Shown: piece after piece, positions 1-8,266 of the stretch
How the letters are laid out: the number at the start of each line of letters is the position of its first letter
How positions within the stretch are numbered: position 1 is the stretch's first letter
Source: CBDFGQ01 sp965247295
GTDB lineage: Bacteria > Chloroflexota > Dehalococcoidia > Lucifugimonadales > JAGWBF01
Assembly: GCA_965247295.1 (NCBI GenBank)
Contig: CBDFGQ010000003.1
Span: 287,431-351,430, forward strand
DNA length: 64,000 bases
Reading direction: 5' to 3'
Notes under the pieces: model-generated
Databases searched by the model: none
What the model was told of the DNA's origin: nothing
The model's input: only the letters and a program-made list of their open reading frames with translations
Program-made: the position numbers and the translations under genes

Positions 1-377
1 CAGGAGGAAGTGCGGCTGGAGCTGGAGATCAGGGCAGCCCACAAGCGGACGAGACAGACCTATGGCCCGGAACGGTTACAGCGCGACCTGGCGGAGCATG
101 GCGTTCGGGTGGGCATCTGTCGCATCAAGCGTATCCGAAAGAAGCTTGGCATACGCTGCAGGCAGAAGAGGAGATTCAAGGCCACCACCGACTCCGGGCA
201 CAGACTACCGGTTGCGGATAACATATTGGGCCAGCAGTTCAAGGTCTGGAGGCCGAACACTGTGTGGGTGAGTGACATCACCTATATACCGACCGATGAG
301 GGCTGGCTATATCTGGCGGGCCACAAGGACCTGTTCACCGGAGAGATTGTGGGCTATGCCATGGGAGAGCGGATGAC
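1..377 (+). pseudogene. IS3-type transposase OrfB, fragment
   Basis: The frame is open at the left window edge, so the 5' end lies outside. The visible part reads an HTH_21-like region (about residues 8-50, basic and helical) and then the first strand of an rve integrase core, WVSDITYI, whose Asp is the first catalytic acid. The frame is cut at 378, where the inverted end of another IS begins; the ORF then runs on for about 28 unrelated codons. The second Asp and the Glu are missing, so no active transposase can be made. This is a different IS from the one that interrupts it. Confidence 0.75.
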
Positions 378-386
378 TGTTGGGTG

Positions 387-1406
387 TCAGCGGTTTTGGA
401 CAGTTCTGGGTCCGAGAGATTGGGGTGAAGAAGCTCCTGGTTTGAGGGTTTCTCTGACCTCCTGATTGTACCGCCTCCGCCGGTCAAAAGTCTCTCGCTG
501 TACCTCCTTCCTCTGGGCTAGAATTGCCTCCAGACGGCCTTCCAGCACGTCAGCCGGAGTTACAACCCTGAGCGCCTGATGATATCTTCGGTAGTTGTAG
601 AACTCGACGAAGTCCCGGATGGCCGCCTCCAGGTCTTCCACCACCTCGTATGGCACCTGGTTAATGTCGTCTTTGAGGGTTCGGTGATATCTCTCCAGCT
701 TCCCGTTGGTCTGAGGGTGATAGGGTGCTGCCAGGACGTGGCGAATGCCCACCACCCGCATGTACTCGCGGAAGGCCCGCGATACATAACCTGAGCCATT
801 ATCTGAGAGGAGCTTGGTCCGATCCTCCAGAGGTACATCAGTCATACCAGTAGAGTCAACAGCTTCCTGGACCACCTCTATGAGGGAGTCGACCGTCATG
901 TCCCGTTGCACCTTCCAGGCCAAGATGAACCGGGAGTAGTCGTCCATCACCGTCACGAGGTAGTAGTAGCCCCATCCCACTACACGGAAGTAGGAGGCAT
1001 CGGTGGCCCACAGCTGGTGGGGCCCTGTGGTCTTGTGCTGGTACTCTTTGCCCGCTGCCAACTGGTATTCGATCCGTTTCACCAGACCCTCCCGTCTCAG
1101 GATACGATAGACTGTGGAGGCGGAGACCGATAGGCCTCTGTGGTCGGTGAGCCAAGCCGCCAACTGCCGGCTTCGCCAGGTCGGCATCTCACGGGCTGCC
1201 GCCAGCACTACTGCCTCCTCTTCTGGACGCAGGCGATTCCAGGGCCTCTCAGTTCCTTCCGTACCCTCCCAACTACCCTGCCGGTGCCTCCACCTCCACC
1301 AATAATACGTGCTCCTGGAAATGCCAAGCTCCCTGAGTCGCCTGTTCTTCCCTCTACCATGTCGCTCCACCTCAGCCACGACCTTCGATTGTTCCACTAC
1401 GCTCAT
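387..1406 (-). CDS. IS3-type transposase OrfB (DDE integrase core)
   Basis: 339 residues. The N-terminal HTH_21-like part contains GISRSTYYWW. The rve core has all three acids in order: Asp in WATDASYF (about residue 135), Asp in SDNGSGY (about 200) and Glu in NGKLERYH (about 236). It would catalyse strand cleavage and transfer of the IS ends. The start overlaps the orfA stop (ATGA at 1403-1406), which suggests translational coupling; a run of seven A on the coding strand at 1444-1450, within orfA, could also allow frameshifting as in other IS3 elements. Length and motifs are full, so this copy may be active. A partly deleted relative lies at 60434. Confidence 0.85.
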   Translation of the reverse strand: MSVVEQSKVVAEVERHGRGKNRRLRELGISRSTYYWWRWRHRQGSWEGTEGTERPWNRLRPEEEAVVLAAAREMPTWRSRQLAAWLTDHRGLSVSASTVYRILRREGLVKRIEYQLAAGKEYQHKTTGPHQLWATDASYFRVVGWGYYYLVTVMDDYSRFILAWKVQRDMTVDSLIEVVQEAVDSTGMTDVPLEDRTKLLSDNGSGYVSRAFREYMRVVGIRHVLAAPYHPQTNGKLERYHRTLKDDINQVPYEVVEDLEAAIRDFVEFYNYRRYHQALRVVTPADVLEGRLEAILAQRKEVQRETFDRRRRYNQEVRETLKPGASSPQSLGPRTVQNR

Positions 1407-1804
1407 GCGCCGGTGCCGTTGTCGTGTAGGGGCGGCAGAGCTGTTTTTTTGAAGCGGTGCAACTCCAGGGACAACTCACCCACCAGCTGCTTCAGTTCAC
1501 TGTTCTCCCGCTTGAGCTGCTCTATCTCTTGCTGGGTCGCATCACGCACACTGTCCCGAGTCAACCTCTCCTTCCCAGCTTCCATGAACCCCTTGGTCCA
1601 GGCGTAGTAGGAGTGGGGTTTGATTCCTTCCCGTCGGCACAGGTCATTAACGGTAGTCTCCCGTCTGAACCCCTCCAAGACGATGCGAATCTTCTCTTCA
1701 GGGGTATACTTACGGCGGGTCGCTGCACGGACCTGACGCACGAAGCTTCGTGTCTCCTGGCTTCGCTCCTCAGCTTGACTGGCCTGATCCTCTACCTGGG
1801 TCAT
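1403..1804 (-). CDS. IS3-type transposase OrfA (HTH, leucine zipper)
   Basis: 133 residues. The centre reads RRKYTPEEKIRIVLEGFR followed by a DLCRREGI helix-turn-helix, the usual HTH_Tnp_1 pattern that binds IS ends. It is followed by a heptad-rich stretch (QQEIEQLKRENSELKQL) suited to dimerisation with OrfB. It precedes orfB with a 4-nt overlap. The start at 1804 is preceded by AGTGAAAGGAGTC, a good ribosome binding site. Confidence 0.85.
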   Translation of the reverse strand: MTQVEDQASQAEERSQETRSFVRQVRAATRRKYTPEEKIRIVLEGFRRETTVNDLCRREGIKPHSYYAWTKGFMEAGKERLTRDSVRDATQQEIEQLKRENSELKQLVGELSLELHRFKKTALPPLHDNGTGA

Positions 1805-1877
1805 CGATGACTCCTTTCACTTAGGGTTAATCTACCCCTCTGAAGGAGCCTCTACCACCCCCAACCTCCTCGGTTTT

Positions 1878-3107
1878 CTAGGCCTCAATAGTGTCCAATT
1901 GCGCTGACACCCTACAGTACAGCAGAGGATAGAAGCGCGCCCCCTTGCTCCAACCTGAGAAGTCATTGGGAGACACCCTCAGGTCTCCCCTCTGCCGGCG
2001 CACACCCTCCAGGAGCCGGTCCAATCCTCCGTGGGCGTCTTCGATAGCCGCCAAGTCCTGATTCAATACCGTCTCGGTTGACCCCGAGTAGCGACCCCAG
2101 AGCATGGCGTGAACATACCAGTAGAGAAGCCGGTCGCGTCCTGCGGGATCGGAGAGCTTTCCCTCTCTGTCTTCAACATACTTGACCATCAACGGGAAGG
2201 CATATGGACTTCCCAAAACCCGGTCATGGTCGAGGCCTAAGCGAGACGAGAGCAGATTGAGCAGATAGTCCACGTGCTTTTCGGCCCGCAGCAGACCTTT
2301 ACGGAAGGCTGAAGGCTCAATGCCGGAAAGTGCTGAGAACATCGCCTCTCCGGTTATCAAGCTGTTGACACACCGAAGAAGCCATTCCAGCTTGAAATGG
2401 AACCCCGCGCCCTTCCATCGCTCCAGCCGGAAGTTCATTTCTGCCCGGGCCTCTGGCCAACCGGCGCAAATCTTAGCAAGTGCTAGGTCTCCCTTGGAGA
2501 GCTTCGTGCCGCCGCTGTTGACGCGGTTGAAGATGTCCACCACCAAATCAACAGTTTTCTCTTCTCCTGTGACGTCCTCCACGTGCAGGTCCACATCTCT
2601 AATCGTGTGGATCCTATTCAGCCGGTCTATGTACGTGGCGACGTTGTGCGCGAGAACCGGGTTTTCCTGAATCTGGCCAATGAACCCCCCGATACCCCGA
2701 TCCATCAATTCCGTGACGCTGATCCAACCCTGTTCCTGACTCATCCGAACGGGAGCGTAGAACTGGAAGTTTTCCGTTTCCATGTTGAAATGCAGGCCAG
2801 TGAAGGTGTCTATGGTTCCCTCGAAGAATGGGGGACCCTTGCCCCGGATAATGCCGTAGAGGGTTGTTATGCGCTGCTGACCATCCAGCAGGAGTTTAAC
2901 GTATCCCGGCTGGAGCGGAGAGTCGCCGCGAGAGTTGACATTCTCCGTCCTGGTTACCCATGTAAGCAGGCTGCCGACCGGGTGCCTACGATAGAGCGAC
3001 TCCATCAACTCCCTAACCTGGTCCCTGTTCCAGACGTACCCTCGTTGAAAGACAGGAAGGGCAATGGCCCCGTCATCGATCTGGTCCAAGATGGTGCTAA
3101 TCTTCAC
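1878..3107 (-). pseudogene. DUF262 (GmrSD N-domain-like) protein, 3' end cut by IS
   Basis: The N-terminus carries the DUF262 signature: LPVFQRGYVWNRDQVREL near residue 18 and LLDGQQRITTLYGI near residue 75, as in the N-terminal half of GmrSD-type restriction factors. The frame passes into the right end of the neighbouring IS at 1916, so the last 13 residues are encoded by IS DNA. The natural C-terminus is lost and is not found on the other side of the IS. Domains after residue about 400 would be absent, so function is doubtful. It is transcribed leftward and sits beside other defence-type genes. Confidence 0.75.
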
Positions 3108-3320
3108 GTCAACTCCTTAGCAGCTTTCCTACCGTGCTGAGACAATTGAATCACTATCTTTCACTTTTCTGGCCAATTGGCTGACAGCCCCAGCGCTCTT
3201 CCAACGCTCTCTCCTTGCTGAATCACGCCGTCAGACTGACCTTTGACCAGGCGGTCAAGTCGCCACGGCATAGTAACCGCATGTCCATGAGACACGTTCC
3301 CTTTAATCCTCAGAGGCCAG

Positions 3321-3919
3321 CTAAGCATCGCTGTGGAGTGGCTTGCCTCGCCAAACTACTGGCTCGCCTGTCTCAGCGTCAACGACACCTTGTAGCTTGG
3401 GCGGGTTGGCTGGATCGGCATAGGCCATATCCATTTGAGCCTGAGTGAGACCCCTAGCCGGACCAAGTATGTTCCTCCCATCTCTATACACAAGGCCAAA
3501 GTCAGCCCCGGATACGTTTGCCCTGGATAGGTCCGCACCGGATAAGCTCGCCATTTGAAGGTGCGCTCCAGACAGGTTCGTGCCATGCGTGAGTAGCGCG
3601 CCATCAAGAACCGTCGATACTAAGATCGCACGGGACAGGTCTGCTTGCCAAAGGGTAGCGTCTTGAGTGCCGTTTTGGCTTGTTCGGTGGCGATCTGAGT
3701 CTGCCTCTCTGACACCCTGCTTCGCCAAATAGCGAGCAATACAGCGACAAGACCACCGATGATGAGGAAGGCGTTGCGAATCGTTGTGCCTCGAGATTCT
3801 TGGGATTCAGAGCGCAGCCACTCCCAGCCCACGTACAACAAGATGAACCCAACAACGGATACGGCAATTGCTGAAAGCACCCACCAGAAGCCTTCTGAAC
3901 GGGACTTAAACCACCTCAT
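3321..3919 (-). pseudogene. Membrane-anchored pentapeptide-repeat protein, frameshifted
   Basis: The 5' part (3919 to about 3670) encodes two membrane segments (GFWWVLSAIAVSVVGFILLY and AFLIIGGLVAVLLAIW) and then SERQTQIATEQAK, the usual lead into a pentapeptide domain. The pentapeptide part (LSGAHLQMASLSGADLSRAN) follows in another frame at 3321-3728, and the usual linker between them (RYQKGAEMLG-like) is missing. This looks like a deletion plus frame change. The start overlaps the stop of the upstream methyltransferase gene by 4 nt (ATGA at 3916-3919), so it was the last gene of that operon. Confidence 0.65.
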
Positions 3920-6900
3920 TTGGCATCTGCGTTAGTTGCAACCAGTATCGCCGCAATCCTTCTCGCTGTATCCGTGAAGTGCTGTACCTCTTCGGGCAGG
4001 AGTGCGCGGTCGACGATCTTGCGCTCACGATACGACAGCCACTTTTTGAGGACCTGGTAGCCGCCGAGCTTGTAGCTCCAAACGGCGGCGGGCACGTTGC
4101 GCCAGTAGGCATGGTCGTTCAGGTATATGTCGAAGGTGGTCTCGCCTAGTATTCCTATGAGGTCGCCCAACGAGGCTGATTCAGTCGCCGTGAAGGGGCG
4201 CTCCTCGACTCTGCCTTGACCCGGCATTACGGCGTCACCCGTCCCAAAGTGCCCCCAGCCCGCCGTCACCGAAAAGTCTTCGCCAGACATATTGTGGCCA
4301 CCGGCGGTGGCGGGAACTGCGATGGCTGCGACCTCAGGACGGAGAGCTCCCTTGGTGACTCCAGGGACAGGTGTATCTGAATCGAGGAGTTGCGCCAACT
4401 CTCGGCCCCGCTCGGCGGAAGCCGCAAGCTCTACCGCGGCACCTGGGGACTCGCCTTCAGGCCAGCCGGGGAGTGGGATGCGCGGCCCTTCAGCTCGTAG
4501 CGCTCCCGCGTTGGCCTCCTGGTATGCCGGTGTGTGCAGAATCGCCAGGACGTGATAGAAGAGATCTGTCTCGCTCTTTCCCAGCACATCGAGGTAGGTT
4601 TGTGCTGCGATTGAGAGGTTGGGTCGGCTCTTTAGCTCTCCCTCATTGATTCCCAATCCTTCCTCACGAAGGAGAGCTGGGATACAGTACACTCCGCTGT
4701 TCATTTGATTTAGGTCGCCGATGTCCGAAATCAAATATGGCGGCGATAGGTGTGGCCGCGCTTTGTTTTGTAGAACCAGCCAAAGGTTTCCATCGAACAC
4801 ATGCGCCTTGTAATCGGCTCGCTTCTCGTCAAGCAGCTTCGTTTCCGCTTCCCAGTAAAGCCACCGCGTATCGAACGGCCGGTAGGCGTAGCGGACGAAT
4901 CCCGCTTCGTCCGGGCCGCCGCGCTTGAGCAGTGCGCCGCGCACAGCAACAGCATCGAATCGCGCCGTAGAGTCCATGACGGATGGATGACGTCGTGTGA
5001 CCTCTTCGTGGCCAAGGTCAGCGTTGAGATATTCAGAGACCCGTGCCTTTAGACGGTCGGGGTCGACATCGACCAAGAAGCTGTCACGGCTGGTCTTTAC
5101 CCCAGGAAACGAGACCGGGAATAGGTCCGGCAGGGAGGGCCAGTCGTGCCAGCCATCACTTACCGCGGTCTGTGCGAAAGGCAGGCCTAGGGGCAGGATG
5201 GGTGACACGGCACCGTACAGAACTCCCGGCTCGGCCTCCGCTGTCGCGATCAGTTGCTCGCGTTTCGTTTGACCCCAAAGGTGGCGAACGCCGACCGTCT
5301 CAGTCGGCGCGTGGTCAGTCTTGCGTACCAGCGTCGTGATTGCGGTGCCAACCTGGATTCCGACAGGGTCGCCTGGCGTGGAGAAGATGCTCGGATCTGG
5401 TGTGCCGTCTGGAGTGGTCTTGCCCGTCCTGTACTTGTCGCCATTGAGAGAATCAACCCTGATTACGTCGAATGCCTCTAGGTACCGCTCCCTCATGCCA
5501 GTGAATGACAGACCGTCCAGCCATGAGTAGTTTGAGATGAAGCAGACAACGCCTTGGCCGGTCTTCTCGGCGATGCGACGTTCGGCCATGCGGAAGAACC
5601 GGACATAGAGGTCGTTGAGCCCCTGTCCTTCGGGCTTCCGCACCTGTTTGGTCTTGCGATAGGCTTCTGATAGCCCTCGCTCCTCATCCACCGCCATGCC
5701 CGCGAAGCCGTTGTAAGGAGGATTGCCGAGGATTACGAGAACCGGCGTCTCCTGCTTCACCCTCTCAGCACGGTCACGCTCTTCCTCCAGCTCAGGAAAC
5801 GGAAGCGGCTTCTGTACAGTCGGCTCCCAACCAGTCAGGGCGTTGGTAAGGAAGACACCCGCTCGCTCAGTCCCGTCCTCCGACAGGGATGCGTCCAAGG
5901 CCTGCATGGTGATTCCGACCTGCAAATGAGCTACCACAAAGGGAGCGGGCATAATCTCGAAACCGAACACCCGCTCCATGGCGGCCTTCTTCACCCGCGA
6001 GCCAGTGAGGGCGCCCAGACCGCGGCTTTCAAGGTTCAAAGCGATTCGACGCAGGACTTCGGCCAGGTACGCCCCGGTGCCGCAGCAGGGGTCGAGCACG
6101 TAGACGTTGTCGGCGGCCAGCCCGTCGGCTATGCCCAGGTCATCTTTGAGTGCCTTGTCGACGCGAGCAACCATGTACCGCACTACCTCGGTGGGCGTGT
6201 ACCAAACACCTAGTTGCTTACGGAGGTCTGGGTCGAAGGCCTCAAGGAACGGCTCATAGAAGTAAGGTACCGCTTGACCTTCACTGAAGCGGTCGAAGAA
6301 GGCCACTCGGTCCACTCTGTCGAGGGCTGCCGAGGTCCAGTCCAGCACTTCCACCAAGCCCAGGGGCTGTAAGCGTCCGGGGTCGGAGAGCTGCTGAAAC
6401 AGTGCTCGCAGCACGGGCGCCCGCAGGTGCCAGACGGCGATACGCCAATCGAAGCGACCCGTGGGTGGTGGCGTCTGGCGCGCCCACAGCACCCAAGCGG
6501 CGAAGACACCGTAGAAAAGAGTCTGCACCAGTGTAGAGCGGAAGAAGGCAGCGCCACGCTGGCCCTCAAATCGGACGCCCAACGCCTCCTCGATTGCCGA
6601 GCGCACGATGTTGAGGGAGGGTGCATCGCCAGCTGCCTCCACTCTCCCCAGACCGTCCCTCGCATAAGATGCGAGCAGCTGGGCCAAGTCCTTGGGCTCA
6701 ACAAGCGTTGCCCTATGCGAAAGTGCCCGGGAGAGGTACTCACCCAAGGCAGCGCCGACATTGTTCGCGAAGGCACGAGGCGTCTGCAATCGGGACTCGA
6801 AATCAGTCACGGACTCTGCTATTCGGAAGGTCTCCAACTTTGTGGGCTGGCCAGCAGAATCTTCGCCAAGGAGCACGAAGTCCCGTGTGTTTGTGACCAG

Positions 6901-7257
6901 AACGAGCCGGTACTTGCTCCAGTACTTGCTGACCTGATCGCTTCCCACCGTCAGCCAGGCATCATCATCGGCAGACTTGACCTCCAGCACCCCGCACTCG
7001 GGGACTTGGCCTTGGCGGGGCTTGCCCTTCTGGACCTGCTTCGCTGCATATAAACCGATGTCTGGGTGTCCCGCACCTTGCTGAGCCAACTCACTGATAC
7101 AGAATACCTTGGGTTTGAGTGTGCTCCCAACTGCGTTCAGGAGGTTGGTCAGGGGAGGGTAATAGGAACGCTCCCCCGTCCCGCCTCCAGACGCGCGAAT
7201 CTTGCGGAGGTCAGTGAGGTAGTCCTCCACAGCGCTAACAAGCTTCGTTGTGCTCAT
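3916..7257 (-). CDS. Type ISP/IIG-like nuclease-DNA N6-adenine methyltransferase
   Basis: 1113 residues. The N-terminal part has a PD-(D/E)XK-like pattern (GHPDIG at residue 64-69 with LEVKS at 91-95), suggesting a nuclease. The centre is an N6-adenine methylase: motif I DPCCGTGAYL near residue 390 and motif IV NPPY near 512. The C-terminal part (FVRYAYRPFDTRWLYW onward) matches my memory of the type ISP C-terminal target-recognition domain. No Walker A or DEAD motif is seen, so the translocase of classical type ISP enzymes is absent. It could be a single-chain restriction-modification enzyme or a solitary protective methylase. The start overlaps the PIN toxin stop by 4 nt (ATGA), placing it in the fitAB-like operon. 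Confidence 0.8.
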   Translation of the reverse strand: MSTTKLVSAVEDYLTDLRKIRASGGGTGERSYYPPLTNLLNAVGSTLKPKVFCISELAQQGAGHPDIGLYAAKQVQKGKPRQGQVPECGVLEVKSADDDAWLTVGSDQVSKYWSKYRLVLVTNTRDFVLLGEDSAGQPTKLETFRIAESVTDFESRLQTPRAFANNVGAALGEYLSRALSHRATLVEPKDLAQLLASYARDGLGRVEAAGDAPSLNIVRSAIEEALGVRFEGQRGAAFFRSTLVQTLFYGVFAAWVLWARQTPPPTGRFDWRIAVWHLRAPVLRALFQQLSDPGRLQPLGLVEVLDWTSAALDRVDRVAFFDRFSEGQAVPYFYEPFLEAFDPDLRKQLGVWYTPTEVVRYMVARVDKALKDDLGIADGLAADNVYVLDPCCGTGAYLAEVLRRIALNLESRGLGALTGSRVKKAAMERVFGFEIMPAPFVVAHLQVGITMQALDASLSEDGTERAGVFLTNALTGWEPTVQKPLPFPELEEERDRAERVKQETPVLVILGNPPYNGFAGMAVDEERGLSEAYRKTKQVRKPEGQGLNDLYVRFFRMAERRIAEKTGQGVVCFISNYSWLDGLSFTGMRERYLEAFDVIRVDSLNGDKYRTGKTTPDGTPDPSIFSTPGDPVGIQVGTAITTLVRKTDHAPTETVGVRHLWGQTKREQLIATAEAEPGVLYGAVSPILPLGLPFAQTAVSDGWHDWPSLPDLFPVSFPGVKTSRDSFLVDVDPDRLKARVSEYLNADLGHEEVTRRHPSVMDSTARFDAVAVRGALLKRGGPDEAGFVRYAYRPFDTRWLYWEAETKLLDEKRADYKAHVFDGNLWLVLQNKARPHLSPPYLISDIGDLNQMNSGVYCIPALLREEGLGINEGELKSRPNLSIAAQTYLDVLGKSETDLFYHVLAILHTPAYQEANAGALRAEGPRIPLPGWPEGESPGAAVELAASAERGRELAQLLDSDTPVPGVTKGALRPEVAAIAVPATAGGHNMSGEDFSVTAGWGHFGTGDAVMPGQGRVEERPFTATESASLGDLIGILGETTFDIYLNDHAYWRNVPAAVWSYKLGGYQVLKKWLSYRERKIVDRALLPEEVQHFTDTARRIAAILVATNADAK

Positions 7258-7676
7258 TCATCCGCCCACGGGTTGATGACGCCTATCCCGCTCCCCTCGA
7301 AGCCGTCCATGTCTCTCGTCGCTACTGACGCTCCCCGGCTTCGGGCTATCGCCGCTATCTGGCAGTCGGCATGATTGATGGGACGCCCTGCGGCCCGGCG
7401 GGCGGCGGCTATCACGGCGTAGGCTTGGGCCGCGGCGCTATCGAAAGGAAGGACGCGCCCAGCAAAGTCCTCCCTGAGCATTCCCTCCACCTCGTTGAGC
7501 AGTCTGTCTCGCCGTGCTCCTGTCGGCAGTATCTCGACGCCGTACCGCAATTCGGCTTCACTGACAGTGGAGAGGTACAAGTTAAGAGCCGCATGCCCAG
7601 TAACCCAGTCGACAACGTTGGCGTCGGGACTAGGGCGCATCAGTTCGGAGACGACGTTGGTGTCAAGGATAATCAT
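7254..7676 (-). CDS. PIN-domain toxin, FitB/VapC type
   Basis: 140 residues. It begins MIILDTNVVSELMRP, with the first PIN acid at Asp5; a further acid-bearing segment is INHADCQIAA, followed by VATRDMDGF. This layout is typical of FitB-like ribonucleases that cleave tRNA or mRNA when released from their antitoxin. It lies 10 nt downstream of the ribbon-helix-helix antitoxin gene and overlaps the methyltransferase gene by 4 nt, so the three appear to be one transcript. Confidence 0.88.
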   Translation of the reverse strand: MIILDTNVVSELMRPSPDANVVDWVTGHAALNLYLSTVSEAELRYGVEILPTGARRDRLLNEVEGMLREDFAGRVLPFDSAAAQAYAVIAAARRAAGRPINHADCQIAAIARSRGASVATRDMDGFEGSGIGVINPWADE

Positions 7677-7686
7677 CGTAGTTGCC

Positions 7687-7932
7687 TCAGTCGAACCGGG
7701 GTGGTTTGCGCATGGGTGAACGGGGGGGGATCTCCAGTTCGACCCCGCCGAGGGGCGCGAATCTGGCCCGAATGGCGCTCGCCAAGTTCTCCTGTTCTGG
7801 TTGCTGGTGATTGAGCGCCATTCTCAGAATGTCGCGGGCTTCCTCCTCCATTGAGCGGCCGTTCTCAGCTGCCCGGATTCGCAGCCGGTGTTTCAGTCCA
7901 TCTTCGAGATTGCGCACGGTGATGCTGGCCAT
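7687..7932 (-). CDS. FitA/VapB-type antitoxin (ribbon-helix-helix)
   Basis: 81 residues. It starts MASITVRNLEDGLKHRLRIR, followed by NGRSMEEEARDILRMAL, the FitA-like ribbon-helix-helix fold that dimerises and binds operator DNA. The C-terminal tail (LGGVELEIPPR) would wrap the toxin active site. The start is preceded by GGAGGCGCTTTC, a strong ribosome binding site. It probably represses its own promoter just upstream. Confidence 0.85.
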   Translation of the reverse strand: MASITVRNLEDGLKHRLRIRAAENGRSMEEEARDILRMALNHQQPEQENLASAIRARFAPLGGVELEIPPRSPMRKPPRFD

Positions 7933-7958
7933 GAAAGCGCCTCCATCTACAATGTCAC

Positions 7959-7974
7959 ATCATTATAACATGAT
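7959..7974 (-). promoter_or_regulatory. Promoter and operator-like repeat of the FitAB-type operon
   Basis: On the minus strand a TATAAT -10 box (7962-7967) lies about 30 bp upstream of the antitoxin start. It is inside an inverted repeat ATCAT-N6-ATGAT, which would suit autorepression by the antitoxin. The -35 region is weak (TAGTGA at 17 bp). Confidence 0.5.
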
Positions 7975-8166
7975 TGCGTTGCTATCACTAGATGCGCATG
8001 GCAGCCGGGCCACCGTCAAACCAGTCTCCGCAAGTAGCCAGCGATTCAACGTGTCCCGCGTGCGTCAGGACAGCCTTGCCGTCTTCATTCGCGGGGCCAC
8101 TGTCTGGGGTCTATGCCCAGCCACTCCTAGGCTGCATTGAGCAGACCCAGCACCCATTCGCCACCT
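7975..8166. other. Intergenic DNA before element copy 1
   Basis: No gene, terminator or repeat is recognisable here. The left end of element copy 1 begins at 8167. Confidence 0.5.
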
Positions 8167-8258
8167 ACCACAAAACCACCTTCTACACAAGGGCTTGTAA
8201 GGCATTACATACGCCGATTTTCCCGTTCACAATGAGTATTGGCCCATTGCGAACGGGA
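8167..8258 (+). repeat. Conserved element end, L1
   Basis: One of four related ends (also 32427+, 19496-, 43806-). It reads ACCACAAAACC, then 9 variable bases, then ACAAGGGCTTG, TAAGGCATTACATA, and further in CAATG-N10-CATTG. An outer dyad TCCCGTTC/GAACGGGA (8220s to 8258) encloses the last part. The N9 spacing is identical in all four ends. It lies directly upstream of the TTG start at 8267, so it could be a recombination end, an operator, or both. Confidence 0.7.
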
Positions 8259-8266
8259 GCAGTCGA

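Larger units (their letters stand above)
378..1916 (-). mobile_element. Two-ORF insertion sequence of IS3 type, about 1.54 kb
   Basis: The ends are imperfect inverted repeats: the left end starts TGTTGGGTGTCAGCG and the right end, read on the minus strand, starts TGTAGGGTGTCAGCG; both continue to TTGGAC. Between them lie orfA and orfB on the minus strand with a 4-nt ATGA overlap. No target-site duplication is visible: the left flank ends GATGAC and the right flank begins GTACAG. The left flank belongs to another transposase and the right flank to a DUF262 gene, so a deletion or rearrangement has accompanied or followed insertion. Confidence 0.8.
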
